Shown: positions 1 through 6,424 of the stretch, in pieces
Numbering within the stretch: the stretch's first letter is position 1
Layout of the letters: each line of letters starts with the position of its first letter
From: a virus
DNA: 42,790 bases
Reading direction: 5' to 3' (one strand)
Virus record (IMG/VR): IMGVR_UViG_3300043331_000121
Coordinates: 1-42,790 of that record
The notes under the pieces: generated by a model
Told to the model about the DNA's origin: nothing
Seen by the model: the letters and a program-made list of their open reading frames with translations, nothing else
Databases searched by the model: none
Made by a program: the position numbers and the translations under genes

Positions 1-169
1 CGCCGTCCTCTTGATCCATGCGGGCAGACTGGAGGCCAATCAGGATTGCGAGCGGGATCATCGGGGCAAACGCCCACCAAGGCGAAAGCCCGAGAGCAGA
101 TGACGCAGGCACAAAAATCGCTGCGCCGATAAAGCTCCACTTCGTCCGGTGCCACGTTCCGCGAGTCAT
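1..169 (-). CDS. Small membrane protein, C-terminus beyond window edge
   Basis: An open frame starts at ATG 169-167, overlapping the TGA of the upstream gene by the ATGA pattern usual in this operon, and runs off the left edge without a stop. The 56 visible residues start MTRGTWHRTK and hold two hydrophobic stretches, about residues 12-27 and 29-46, with WW between them. If the genome is circular, reading on from base 42790 adds about 12 residues and stops near 42753, overlapping the next gene. The function is unknown. Confidence 0.55.
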   Translation of the reverse strand, partial: MTRGTWHRTKWSFIGAAIFVPASSALGLSPWWAFAPMIPLAILIGLQSARMDQEDG

Positions 170-381
170 GGCCGCACCATGTCGATGATCGATTCAAAGA
201 GTGGGTGAAGCCGTTCCGCGCGGACCTCCGTCTCGGAACGCAACCGGCGCTCCAAATACGGGGACACATACGGCTCCGGCTTGTTCGCCTCACGCGCCGC
301 ACGCTTGGCGGCCATCTGCGCAAGCTCGGCTTCGTCCTGAGCGCGCTCTGCGTGGTTGGGGAATTGGAGGATGAGGGCCAT
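166..381 (-). CDS. Hypothetical protein, 71 aa
   Basis: The start ATG (381-379) overlaps the TAA stop of the upstream gene as TAATG, so this internal start is preferred to a longer frame beginning near 450. The product starts MALILQFPNH, followed by a charged Ala/Glu/Arg-rich helical stretch (about residues 13-36) and an Arg/Glu-rich C-terminus. No family is recognised. It is one of the promoter-proximal genes of the leftward operon. Confidence 0.6.
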   Translation of the reverse strand: MALILQFPNHAERAQDEAELAQMAAKRAAREANKPEPYVSPYLERRLRSETEVRAERLHPLFESIIDMVRP

Positions 382-656
382 TACACAGGCTCCGCGAGCT
401 TGAGGGCGGCGTCGATTTGATCCATGAGCCACGGTGCGCCGCCACCGCATGAGCGCAGTTGGTCGCGCGCGGTTTTCAGCGAGTGAACCAAGCTGACGTG
501 ACTGTTGACCGCGCGGGCGATCAGGGCGGCATCCTCAAGCGCAAATTCATTGCGGCCGATGCCGATCAGGCGTTCGCGCTCGTTGTCGCCCGGATGCAGA
601 ATGACCTGGTGACTGTCGTTTGCGCTGATGCGGTGCTTGGCGATAATAGTGCCCAT
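381..656 (-). CDS. Hypothetical protein, 91 aa
   Basis: The ATG at 656-654 overlaps the previous TAA stop (TAATG), and its own TAA is shared with the next start. This translational coupling on both sides supports the frame. The product is mostly helical, with an Ala-rich segment around residues 40-65 and a short CGGG run near residue 70. I do not recognise a domain. Its early position in the leftward operon suggests an early phage function, but nothing more specific can be said. Confidence 0.65.
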   Translation of the reverse strand: MGTIIAKHRISANDSHQVILHPGDNERERLIGIGRNEFALEDAALIARAVNSHVSLVHSLKTARDQLRSCGGGAPWLMDQIDAALKLAEPV

Positions 657-892
657 TACGCGGCCTCCGCTTTCTTGCGGCTGTCGAACAGCGCGTTTTC
701 GCAGAACACCACCGCGTCGTAAGCCTGATCGACCAGAGCAGCCGCAGCTTCCATGCTGTCGAATGCATGATCTTCGGCCTCACGGTTCGAACCCGCCCAA
801 TAAAGGTAGTCTTCCCGCTCACGCGCGTGATGGTTGATCGCCATCCGCTGAAGCTCGTAGGAAAGGTGAAGGGCGAAGTGGGTCCAGTTCAT
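656..892 (-). CDS. Hypothetical protein, 78 aa
   Basis: The ATG at 892-890 overlaps the TGA of the upstream 52-aa gene (ATGA). The product (MNWTHFALHL...) is helical and rich in His, Tyr and Trp in its first half and Ala/Glu in the second, ending in a basic KKAEAA tail. No signal peptide or membrane segment is evident, and no family is recognised. It is the second gene after the leftward promoter. Confidence 0.65.
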   Translation of the reverse strand: MNWTHFALHLSYELQRMAINHHAREREDYLYWAGSNREAEDHAFDSMEAAAALVDQAYDAVVFCENALFDSRKKAEAA

Positions 893-1047
893 GACCGCAC
901 CTCGCTCGCTTCACGGACCTGCTCGGCAATCTCGCGACGCTGCAATTCGAACCGCGCTGCGATCACCGAACCCTGCGGCGCGTACTTGGCGGCGATCGCT
1001 TCAATCGCCTGAGCCGCCGCTTCGTTCGTCTTCGTTTCCTGCGTCAT
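889..1047 (-). CDS. First gene of the leftward operon, 52-aa hypothetical
   Basis: This short frame starts at ATG 1047-1045 behind a purine-rich Shine-Dalgarno stretch (GGGGAAGGGC) and ends with an ATGA overlap with the next gene. The product starts MTQETKTNEA and is a single predicted amphipathic helix rich in Ala, Glu and Gln. No family is recognised. It lies about 90 nt downstream of the predicted leftward transcription start, so it is the first translated product of that operon. Confidence 0.6.
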   Translation of the reverse strand: MTQETKTNEAAAQAIEAIAAKYAPQGSVIAARFELQRREIAEQVREASEVRS

Positions 1048-1073
1048 GCCCTTCCCCGTTCCTCTGAAGGCGA

Positions 1074-1123
1074 TCCCGGCTCATGCGTGGACCGGGACCG
1101 CCTTCGCGCTTGCTTCGGCGGTC
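1074..1123 (-). promoter_or_regulatory. Tandem stem-loops in the leftward mRNA leader
   Basis: Two adjacent inverted repeats lie between the leftward promoter and its first gene. GACCGCC (1096-1102) pairs with GGCGGTC (1117-1123) across a 14-nt loop; TCCCGG (1074-1079) pairs with CCGGGA (1092-1097) across 12 nt. The two share two bases, so they are adjacent or alternative. A third small hairpin, GGTC/GACC, lies at 1120-1132. No U-tract follows, so ordinary termination is unlikely. HK022-type put elements are also tandem leader hairpins, so an antitermination role is possible but speculative. Confidence 0.35.
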
Positions 1124-1145
1124 GGTGTGACCGGCGAACGAGATC

Positions 1146-1174
1146 AATCTAATGCAGGCCGCATTACAATGCAA
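1146..1174 (-). promoter_or_regulatory. Predicted leftward promoter PL
   Basis: Read on the minus strand, TTGCAT (1174-1169) is followed after exactly 17 nt by TAGATT (1151-1146), giving 4 of 6 matches to the -10 consensus. Transcription would start near 1139 and run into the 1047 gene. A palindrome fills the spacer, the usual place for a repressor operator. The rightward promoter has the same -35 and spacing. Confidence 0.5.
1150..1166. promoter_or_regulatory. Palindromic operator candidate within PL
   Basis: TAATGC (1150-1155) and GCATTA (1161-1166) form perfect 6-bp arms around a 5-nt spacer, inside the -35/-10 spacer of the leftward promoter. The core AATGC recurs at 1168-1172 and 1198-1202 on the plus strand and at 1240-1236 on the minus strand, giving five copies in about 90 bp. 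The pattern suggests cooperative binding of an HTH regulator; the product of the gene at 1269 is the nearest candidate. Confidence 0.5.
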
Positions 1175-1233
1175 TGGGGATATGTATGATTTGCTCGAAT
1201 GCCTGCCATGCTCTTAACGCATACCTATGTGCC

Positions 1234-1262
1234 TTGCATTGAGACGGGTGCCGGGCTAATCT
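1234..1262 (+). promoter_or_regulatory. Predicted rightward promoter, leaderless mRNA
   Basis: TTGCAT (1234-1239), 17 nt, then TAATCT (1257-1262). The ATG of the HTH gene begins at 1269, about where transcription would start, and no Shine-Dalgarno sequence precedes it. The mRNA would therefore begin at or next to the start codon, as for lambda cI from PRM. The -35 overlaps an AATGC half-site (1240-1236), so repression by the same regulator that binds PL is plausible. Confidence 0.45.
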
Positions 1263-1268
1263 TCTTGC

Positions 1269-1463
1269 ATGAAAGACCTGAACCTCAAACATAGGCGGGA
1301 CCGTCTGGGCATGACCCAGACGGAATTGGCTGACCTTCTGGGCGTTAACCAATCCACAATCGATCGTTGGGAAGACGGCAAGGGACCTGCGGGCTTTGCG
1401 GTTCCTTACATCGATGCGGCGCTTAAGAAGATCGAGCAGTCTCGCAGGCCTGCGGCGGAGTGA
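1269..1463 (+). CDS. Small XRE-type helix-turn-helix regulator
   Basis: This 64-aa protein is little more than an HTH_3/XRE DNA-binding domain: residues 8-40 (RRDRLGMTQTELADLLGV...) match the Cro/CI fold, with the recognition helix around NQSTIDRWEDG. No dimerisation or peptidase domain follows, so it is shorter than a full CI repressor and resembles Cro. As the first gene of the rightward operon, read from a promoter with operator half-sites, it probably controls the lysis/lysogeny choice. Whether it acts as Cro or as the repressor cannot be decided from sequence. The start codon sits at the predicted transcription start. Confidence 0.8.
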   Translation: MKDLNLKHRRDRLGMTQTELADLLGVNQSTIDRWEDGKGPAGFAVPYIDAALKKIEQSRRPAAE

Positions 1464-1468
1464 TTCGC

Positions 1469-1756
1469 ATGACCCACACCACACACCCGACCCAAGCGCC
1501 GGAGGCGGAGAAGATCGCCGAACCGCCTAAGCGGTGGCGCAACTGGTACGTGGCTTTGAAGCCTTGGCTCAACATAGACACCGGCCATGTGTTAGCAGCT
1601 GGTGAGGTTTGGGAAGGCACGCGCCTCCTAGCCTCCAAAGACATTGCTGAGACCGTCGCGGCGTCGTGGCTGTCCAAAAACATGGACCCTGGTGACGTAC
1701 CCCGGGCTGAATACAACAAGCACGTTTGCGCGCTCGCCGAGGGGACGCGCCCATGA
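1469..1756 (+). CDS. Hypothetical protein, 95 aa
   Basis: ATG 1469 lies 8 nt after GGAG. An alternative GTG at 1460 would overlap the HTH gene stop and add three residues. The N-terminus is Thr/Pro-rich (MTHTTHPTQA), followed by a compact region with YVALKPW and WEGTRLLASKDIAETVAASWLS. This layout resembles small phage proteins of unknown role. The gene ends with an ATGA overlap with the next. Confidence 0.6.
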   Translation: MTHTTHPTQAPEAEKIAEPPKRWRNWYVALKPWLNIDTGHVLAAGEVWEGTRLLASKDIAETVAASWLSKNMDPGDVPRAEYNKHVCALAEGTRP

Positions 1757-2142
1757 ATCAGATTATCAAATTCCCCGTTGCCGGGGAAACGAGGTCCGCA
1801 CCACCGCGGACGACCGAGGGCGAAACCTCCACCGTTTGGCCTTCGACTGACTGGACGAAACTTGCGGCGGGTAAGGGCTCCATTGTGCAGCACCGCCCGC
1901 CGCCTTTTGTCCCGCTCATCAGCCCGCGTCAGTACCGGCGCTACATGAAGTCGCCGACGCTCACGGCGACCGAGCGCAAGGGTGTGTCACCTGAGGAATA
2001 CCTGCTCGCCAAAGAGCGCGGCGATTACGCGCTCTACATCGTGCTCGGGATCTTCGCTGTCGCTGGCGGCCTGTTCTGGGCATTCGATCAGCACGCGAGC
2101 GTGGAACATCCCGAGCCCACCGAGCTGAGGGCGAACCCATGA
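1753..2142 (+). CDS. Hypothetical protein with one C-terminal membrane segment
   Basis: The internal ATG at 1753 overlaps the preceding TGA (ATGA) and is preferred to an upstream frame start at 1726. The 129-aa product has a polar, Pro-rich N-terminal two-thirds and one hydrophobic stretch, DYALYIVLGIFAVAGGLFWAF, near residues 90-111. It is probably a single-pass inner-membrane protein with a large cytoplasmic part. The function is unknown. Confidence 0.6.
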   Translation: MNQIIKFPVAGETRSAPPRTTEGETSTVWPSTDWTKLAAGKGSIVQHRPPPFVPLISPRQYRRYMKSPTLTATERKGVSPEEYLLAKERGDYALYIVLGIFAVAGGLFWAFDQHASVEHPEPTELRANP

Positions 2143-2519
2143 ACACCAATCGCGGCGATACTGCTTCCCCCGGAGCATTACCCTCCCGCCGCGTAGCGGG
2201 CGGCGTCGAACCCCCTTCGCGCGTCGCCCGCACTTCATTCGTTGACGTCACGGCTGGTTTGATGGGCGATCCAGGATCGACGGAGCGCCGCGCACCGACG
2301 CCAGCGGAAGTGAACAAGTCGAAGCCGCACGGCCCCACGACGCACGCCGCCGCAGCGACGGACCGCGAACGCGCGTTGGCCATGGCAGTCGGCGAGCGCA
2401 TCCACTTCACATCCTATACGCGCGCCAACCACTGGCAGAACTACATGAGGCGTCACGGAATGCGCGGGTCTGTTCGCACCGACTACAACGGCGGCGCTTG
2501 GCTCAAGAGGCTTGGATGA
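2139..2519 (+). CDS. Hypothetical protein, 126 aa
   Basis: It begins with an ATGA overlap. The first 70 residues are low in complexity, rich in Arg, Pro, Ala and Thr, and probably disordered. The C-terminal 50 residues look folded (ERIHFTSYTRANHWQNYMRRHGM...GGAWLKRLG) and are rich in aromatic and basic residues, compatible with nucleic acid binding. No family is recognised. Confidence 0.55.
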   Translation: MNTNRGDTASPGALPSRRVAGGVEPPSRVARTSFVDVTAGLMGDPGSTERRAPTPAEVNKSKPHGPTTHAAAATDRERALAMAVGERIHFTSYTRANHWQNYMRRHGMRGSVRTDYNGGAWLKRLG

Positions 2520-2875
2520 CCATCGCCGCGCACGATTTCCGCAAGCAATGGTGGAGGGGCCAGCGCCGCCCGCAGAAATACGGCGCGAAGCCGGAGCGCA
2601 CCGAAGACGGCTATTTCGCGTCACAGCGCGAATTGCAGCACTGGCACATTTCGAAGCTCCGCGAGAAAGCGGGCGAGATTCGAAACCTCGAACGGCAAGT
2701 CCGCTTCCGCCTCGAAATCAACGGCGTCCACATCTGCGACTACATCGCGGACGAAGCCCATTTCGAAGGTGAGCGCCGTGTCGTCATCGATGTGAAGGGC
2801 GTCGAGACGGACGTTTTCAAACTGAAGCGCAAGCTTATGAAGGCCCTGCACAACATCGATGTGGTGACAGTATGA
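2516..2875 (+). CDS. DUF1064 family phage nuclease-like protein
   Basis: The product matches the DUF1064 pattern: a KYGAK start, an ASQREL segment (residues about 36-42), EIRNLERQVRF, a CDYIADEAHFEG strand, and VVIDVKGVETDVFKLKRKLMKA. The spaced D...D-x-K residues (IADEAHF and VIDVKG) look like a PD-(D/E)XK nuclease core, and the family has been linked to Holliday-junction or VRR-NUC-like enzymes; that activity is inferred. It starts with an ATGA overlap and lies in the early region, consistent with DNA replication or recombination. Confidence 0.75.
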   Translation: MTIAAHDFRKQWWRGQRRPQKYGAKPERTEDGYFASQRELQHWHISKLREKAGEIRNLERQVRFRLEINGVHICDYIADEAHFEGERRVVIDVKGVETDVFKLKRKLMKALHNIDVVTV

Positions 2876-3072
2876 CCAAACGCAAACCGAAGTGGACGCC
2901 GCTGGAGGTGTTTCAGTCATATCGCGGCGATTGGTACTGGGGACTAAGAGCCCGCAACGGCCGCATCGTCGCTGACGGAGCCGAAGGCTACAGCACCGAA
3001 GCCAAAGCCCGCCAAGGCTTCCGCGCCGCCGCTCGCCTCGCAGCACTCGCGTTGAAGGAGATGGAGAGATGA
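2872..3072 (+). CDS. DUF1508 (YegP-like) domain protein
   Basis: The 66-aa product contains one DUF1508 unit: FQSYRGDWYWGLRARNGRIVADGAEGYSTEAKARQGF, residues 14-50. E. coli YegP has two such units. The domain is a small beta-rich fold of unknown function, common in phages and bacteria. The gene overlaps both neighbours by 4 nt. Confidence 0.75.
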   Translation: MTKRKPKWTPLEVFQSYRGDWYWGLRARNGRIVADGAEGYSTEAKARQGFRAAARLAALALKEMER

Positions 3073-3572
3073 CACACGTTGATTGGACGAAAGAGCGTGA
3101 CCGGGCACAGGCAGCGTACAACGAGTACATGAGCAGGCACGGCATAAGCCCGGGCGTCGCTGCACCCGCAACGCCTGAGCCGCGAGCGTGGCAGGGTGAG
3201 TCGATTGTTGTGCAGAGGAACCGGTTTCGTGAACTACAGCCCGATCAGAAGCCATGCGGCTGTTGGACTGCTGCGTGCGAGCACGATCCGCTCGTGACGT
3301 TGCTCCCGGAGAGGGCTGAGCGCACCCAATCCGAGATCAACGCACTCTTAGACGACGCCAAGGCCGCACACCACAAGAGGCGGGAGGCGGAGAACAAACA
3401 CAGCAGCGGCATCAACACGGTCAAGATCAACGTGTCCCCGCTTGCGCGCGCCTACGCCCGCCGCGAGATCACGTGGGAGCAATTTGCTCTCACACGAGCA
3501 ATGAGCGTCCCCGCACTCCACAACGGCCACATGATCGAGCGCGCAATGCTCGGGAATAGGGGGCGGGGGTGA
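3069..3572 (+). CDS. Hypothetical protein, 167 aa
   Basis: It begins with an ATGA overlap. The N-terminal helix (MTHVDWTKERDRAQAAYNEYM) is followed by a Pro-rich linker, a CGCW...CEHD motif near residues 63-72 that could bind metal, a charged helix, and a C-terminal basic/aromatic stretch (ARREITWEQFALTRAMS). No family is recognised. Its place among replication-region genes suggests an early function. Confidence 0.55.
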   Translation: MTHVDWTKERDRAQAAYNEYMSRHGISPGVAAPATPEPRAWQGESIVVQRNRFRELQPDQKPCGCWTAACEHDPLVTLLPERAERTQSEINALLDDAKAAHHKRREAENKHSSGINTVKINVSPLARAYARREITWEQFALTRAMSVPALHNGHMIERAMLGNRGRG

Positions 3573-3763
3573 GTGACTGGCTTCGCAAGCGAGCCGACAC
3601 CTTTATGAGCGGCGGCGCGATATTGATTGGGGCTGGGATCGTTGATCGCATCAACGGAACAAAGACCGACATGCTCACCCTAGGGCTTTTCTTCGTTGCG
3701 CTCGCTGTCGCTGTTGCGGCGTTGTCGGCAGTCACTTTGCTCATCGAGTGGGCCCGTAAATGA
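3569..3763 (+). CDS. Small two-pass membrane protein
   Basis: The GTG start overlaps the upstream TGA (GTGA). The 64-aa product has two hydrophobic segments, about residues 15-26 and 37-60 (LTLGLFFVALAVAVAALSAVTLLIEW), and a basic end. Size and layout would fit a holin or a superinfection-exclusion protein, but the early location makes lysis less likely. The function is unknown. Confidence 0.6.
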   Translation: MSDWLRKRADTFMSGGAILIGAGIVDRINGTKTDMLTLGLFFVALAVAVAALSAVTLLIEWARK

Positions 3764-3900
3764 TCCGCCGCCGCCCGCTCCAACGCCTCCTCAAGCGCCT
3801 CAAACAAGACCGCGCCATGTCCCTGAAACGGGGGCAGGGCGCAAAGGCCGCGGTGACGAAGAAGAAGATGGCGCTGTTGAACGAGTTGATGAGGCCGTGA
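3760..3900 (+). CDS. 46-aa basic peptide
   Basis: The frame starts with an ATGA overlap and ends with a GTGA overlap, the same coupling as its neighbours, which is the main evidence that it is real. The product is strongly basic (MIRRRPLQRLLKRLKQDR..., then VTKKKMALLNELMRP) and probably forms amphipathic helices that could bind nucleic acid or membrane. No family is recognised. Confidence 0.5.
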   Translation: MIRRRPLQRLLKRLKQDRAMSLKRGQGAKAAVTKKKMALLNELMRP

Positions 3901-4181
3901 GCCGAATGCTGAACGAACGAGAGACGGAAGTCATCGCGAGGCTTGCAAGCGGGCACTCTGCGGTCGACATCGCGGCCGGCCTCTTCATCTCGGTCAGCAA
4001 GGCCTATGCGCTCGCTGAGTCCGCTCAGGGCAAGCTAGGCGCCAAGACGATCCCGCACGCGGTCGCCAAAGCCTACGAATTCGGGATCTTGAATATCGAG
4101 CCCATCATCGAGACGGGGCCGAAACTGCCGTGCGACGTCGTGCGGATAACCATCAAGAAAGGTGAAGACGCGAATGCGTGA
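3897..4181 (+). CDS. LuxR/GerE-type helix-turn-helix protein
   Basis: The GTG at 3897 overlaps the previous TGA; an ATG three codons later is an alternative. Residues 5-65 match the GerE DNA-binding domain: LNERETEVIARLASGHSAVDIAAGLFISVSKAYALAESAQGKLGA, with its four-helix pattern. No receiver or ligand domain is present in the 94 residues, so it is a free-standing DNA-binding domain, possibly controlling later genes. The C-terminus is short and ends KKGEDANA. Confidence 0.7.
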   Translation: MSRMLNERETEVIARLASGHSAVDIAAGLFISVSKAYALAESAQGKLGAKTIPHAVAKAYEFGILNIEPIIETGPKLPCDVVRITIKKGEDANA

Positions 4182-4518
4182 ATACGGGCCGAAAATTTCA
4201 CCACCTACATTCGAGGCCTGTCGAACGCACGGTAAAAACCAGCGCGCTCACTATAATCGCAAGGTGCGCGTTTGGATCAAGACAGGCGGCTATTGTTTCT
4301 ATTGCGAGAGATCGCTGGTGTTCAACGGCTGCGACAGCTTTCAGATCGACCACGTAACGCCGAAGAGCGGCGGGGGGCGCAATAAGGTCGACAACTACGT
4401 TCCGGCCTGCGAGCCCTGCAACAAGAGCAAGGGTAAGATTGACGCTCTCGCATGGGCCACGTCGAGGGGTTTAGTTCGCGCCGCCCGCGATCTTCGCAAG
4501 ATGAGGCCTGTAGCGTAA
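4174..4518 (+). CDS. HNH endonuclease
   Basis: This 114-aa product has a standard HNH core: C41-x2-C44 (GYCFYCERS), D59-H60 (QIDHVTPKSGGG), N74 and C79-x2-C82-N83 (VPACEPCNKSKG). The two CxxC pairs would bind structural zinc. HNH enzymes of this kind act in phage DNA packaging, as homing enzymes or as free nucleases. Its position before the replication gene, far from terminase, favours a free-standing or homing role. ATG 4174 was chosen because a purine-rich AAAGG precedes it; GTG 4162 is the alternative. Confidence 0.85.
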   Translation: MREYGPKISPPTFEACRTHGKNQRAHYNRKVRVWIKTGGYCFYCERSLVFNGCDSFQIDHVTPKSGGGRNKVDNYVPACEPCNKSKGKIDALAWATSRGLVRAARDLRKMRPVA

Positions 4519-5189
4519 TGGCGCGAATTCGATCAATTCATCCAGGGCAGTGGACCGATGTCAGTTTCGTATCGTGCTCTGCGCACGCACGCTTGCTTGC
4601 GCTCGCGCTTCGCAACGAGGCCGACGACCGCGGCGTGTTCGTTTGGGAGCCGCTCCAAATCAAGATGCGCGTCTTGCCAGCCGACAACGTCGACGTTGCG
4701 TCGCTGCTCGAGGAGCTACTCAAGCACAACCTCGTGCGCAAATTCGCCGACCAGTCGGGGAAAGAGTTTGGCGCAATACGGAATTTTCGGCGATGGCAGC
4801 GGCCTGAGAAACCAAAAGTCGTCTACTGGTTGCCGAATGAGCTTGAAGACTACATGGGTCATTCGCCGAAAGATGGTCGAACTAGCAACGGCAGTCGCCA
4901 ACCAGTCGACGACGGGTCGAGGAATTCAGCGCCAGAGGGAGCCGAAGGAGGGAGCCGTAGCCGAACGAGGGAACGGGACTCGAAGGAGGAACCAGAGGCA
5001 GTTCAAACTCTTGTTTCTTCTCGAAATTCTAGTCTTTCTAGTTTTGATGAAGCTTCCGCTCGCGCGCGAAATTCTGCGGTTTTGTCGTCGTCGGTCGGCT
5101 CTGGCCTAGAGGGCCAGCCTCCCGCCGACAACGCTCAGGCACCCAAGAGCTACTTGCTCGAGAGCCTCAAGCGGAGGGCGGCAGAGTGA
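4518..5189 (+). CDS. Phage replication protein, O-like N-terminal domain
   Basis: ATG 4518 overlaps the HNH gene stop (TAATG). The 223-aa product starts MARIRSIHPGQWTD, then SAHARLLALALRNEADDRGVFVWEPLQIKMRVLP, the recognisable winged-helix start of many phage replication-initiation proteins. A second conserved patch is KFADQSGKEFGAIRNFRRWQRPEKPK. The C-terminal half (from about residue 120) is low-complexity, rich in Ser, Arg and Glu, with little conserved structure. No DnaC-like loader or helicase follows, so the phage would need the host helicase system. The origin, by analogy with lambda, could lie within or near this gene; I saw no clear iterons. Confidence 0.75.
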   Translation: MARIRSIHPGQWTDVSFVSCSAHARLLALALRNEADDRGVFVWEPLQIKMRVLPADNVDVASLLEELLKHNLVRKFADQSGKEFGAIRNFRRWQRPEKPKVVYWLPNELEDYMGHSPKDGRTSNGSRQPVDDGSRNSAPEGAEGGSRSRTRERDSKEEPEAVQTLVSSRNSSLSSFDEASARARNSAVLSSSVGSGLEGQPPADNAQAPKSYLLESLKRRAAE

Positions 5190-5614
5190 CAAATTCCTGG
5201 CACATCCTCCGCACCCACGCCGGCAGCGAGTTCAAGATCGAGACGGCGGTCCAGCAGATCGGGGTCACGGCGTACTGCCCCAAGATCATGATCCGTCGGC
5301 GCCTGCCATTCGACCGCCGCAAGATCGTCGTCGTGCGCAAGGCGATCTATCCGAGCTACATCTTCGTCGCCGAGCACTTCCCCATCGAAGCCATCGTCAC
5401 GACGAAACTTCGCGCACATTGGCTCCACAATGGCTCAGGGCTGGCGTTGATAGCATCCATAGTCCTGGACAGCGTGGAAGAGTCAGAGCGGCTGGGTGAG
5501 GCTGTAGAGGCCGTTGCGGAGATGTTGCGCTGCATGCCCCGGCAGAGGCCGAAGGTGAAGCGGGCACCGTTCTCGCGCGACGTGAAGGACGTTCTCGGGA
5601 GGGTGGCGGCTTGA
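5186..5614 (+). CDS. Stand-alone NusG N-terminal (NGN) domain protein
   Basis: The GTG start overlaps the replication gene stop (GTGA). Residues 4-62 match the NGN domain: W5-HILRTHAGSEFKIE, then GVTAYCPKIMIRRRLPFDRRK, then the hallmark YPSYIFV (55-61). NusG and RfaH use this domain to bind the RNA-polymerase clamp helices. A KOW domain is not evident in the remaining 80 residues. It is probably a phage-encoded elongation or antitermination factor acting on late genes, the role lambda Q fills, but that role is inferred from position. The gene order is replication protein, this gene, then late genes. Confidence 0.8.
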   Translation: MTNSWHILRTHAGSEFKIETAVQQIGVTAYCPKIMIRRRLPFDRRKIVVVRKAIYPSYIFVAEHFPIEAIVTTKLRAHWLHNGSGLALIASIVLDSVEESERLGEAVEAVAEMLRCMPRQRPKVKRAPFSRDVKDVLGRVAA

Positions 5615-6048
5615 GGTACGCAATCGACTGCGAATTTATTGACACACCGCAGGGCAGCGCGCTTATCAGCCTCGGCCTCGTGCGGGAAGACGGAGAGGGG
5701 CGATATTGGGAGTTCAACTTTCCGCACGAGTGGATTACCCCATGGTTGGCGGAGAATGTCATTCCGCACATGGATGGCGGGTGGGTCGAACCGCAAGAGG
5801 CTGCGCGCGAGATTTGCGAATTCATCGGCAACGATAAGCCTGAGTTTTGGTGCTATTTTGGCGCTTACGACTGGTATTGGTTTTGCCGTCTTTTTGGCGG
5901 ACTGTTTAATATCCCAGATGGTTGGCCGCATCGATACCGGGAGTTGGCGGACTTTGTGAGCGGCAAGCCAGTGGCGGAGGGTGTTCAGCACAACGCTCTT
6001 GCGGATGCGCGTGGCATCATGGCGACGCTGAAGGCCATATCGCAATGA
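5611..6048 (+). CDS. DEDDh 3'-5' exonuclease (Rv2179c-like)
   Basis: A TTG start overlaps the upstream TGA (TTGA). The 145-aa product carries D6-x-E8 (YAIDCEFID), an aromatic motif with D87 (CYFGAYDWYWF) and H127...D132 (QHNALADARGI), the four acidic residues plus His of the DEDDh class. The size and the D-x-E-F-I-D start match the Rv2179c-like 3'-5' exoribonuclease family. In a phage it may process RNA or trim DNA ends; the substrate is not clear. Confidence 0.8.
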   Translation: MRYAIDCEFIDTPQGSALISLGLVREDGEGRYWEFNFPHEWITPWLAENVIPHMDGGWVEPQEAAREICEFIGNDKPEFWCYFGAYDWYWFCRLFGGLFNIPDGWPHRYRELADFVSGKPVAEGVQHNALADARGIMATLKAISQ

Positions 6049-6182
6049 CTCTTGCACGTGACGAATCGCTCGTGATAATCATCCCCCAGGACGCGCGCAC
6101 CGGAGCCCCATGTTTGCGATGGGCGGTCGCCCCAGCGCATCACATGCGCACGATGGCGGCGCGTCGGCGAAGGTCAGAGTAG
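6045..6182 (+). CDS. Hypothetical protein, 45 aa
   Basis: The ATG overlaps the exonuclease stop (ATGA). The product starts MTLARDESLVIIIPQDARTG and ends in an Arg-rich tail (MAARRRRSE). No family is recognised. Coupling to the gene before and a close successor support it, but it is short. Confidence 0.45.
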   Translation: MTLARDESLVIIIPQDARTGAPCLRWAVAPAHHMRTMAARRRRSE

Positions 6183-6187
6183 GTCTC

Positions 6188-6424
6188 ATGAGCTTTTGGA
6201 ACCTAGCAGACCACCCTGAGGCTGGTTCCGTCACCCACGTACTGAACCCCGACACGATGAAATGGGACCGCATTCGCCCATTGGACTTGGAGAAAGCGCT
6301 TAGGTCTGCCGTTCAAGCGGCCCGCGAGTCTTGGCGCACTGAGGACGATATCGTCAGATCGATATTGGTTAAATTCGCTGGTTTTTCAGAGGAGAAATCC
6401 CATGGCCAAGAAGAAAAAGGGTAA
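6188..6424 (+). CDS. Hypothetical protein, 78 aa
   Basis: ATG 6188 follows AGTAGG with a 5-nt spacer; a longer frame from 6110 lacks such a site. The product begins MSFWNLADHPEAGSVTHVLN and has a helical middle (LEKALRSAVQAARESWRTEDDIVRSILVKFAGF) with a polar tail. The function is unknown. Its last codons contain the Shine-Dalgarno sequence of the tiny peptide that follows. Confidence 0.6.
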   Translation: MSFWNLADHPEAGSVTHVLNPDTMKWDRIRPLDLEKALRSAVQAARESWRTEDDIVRSILVKFAGFSEEKSHGQEEKG

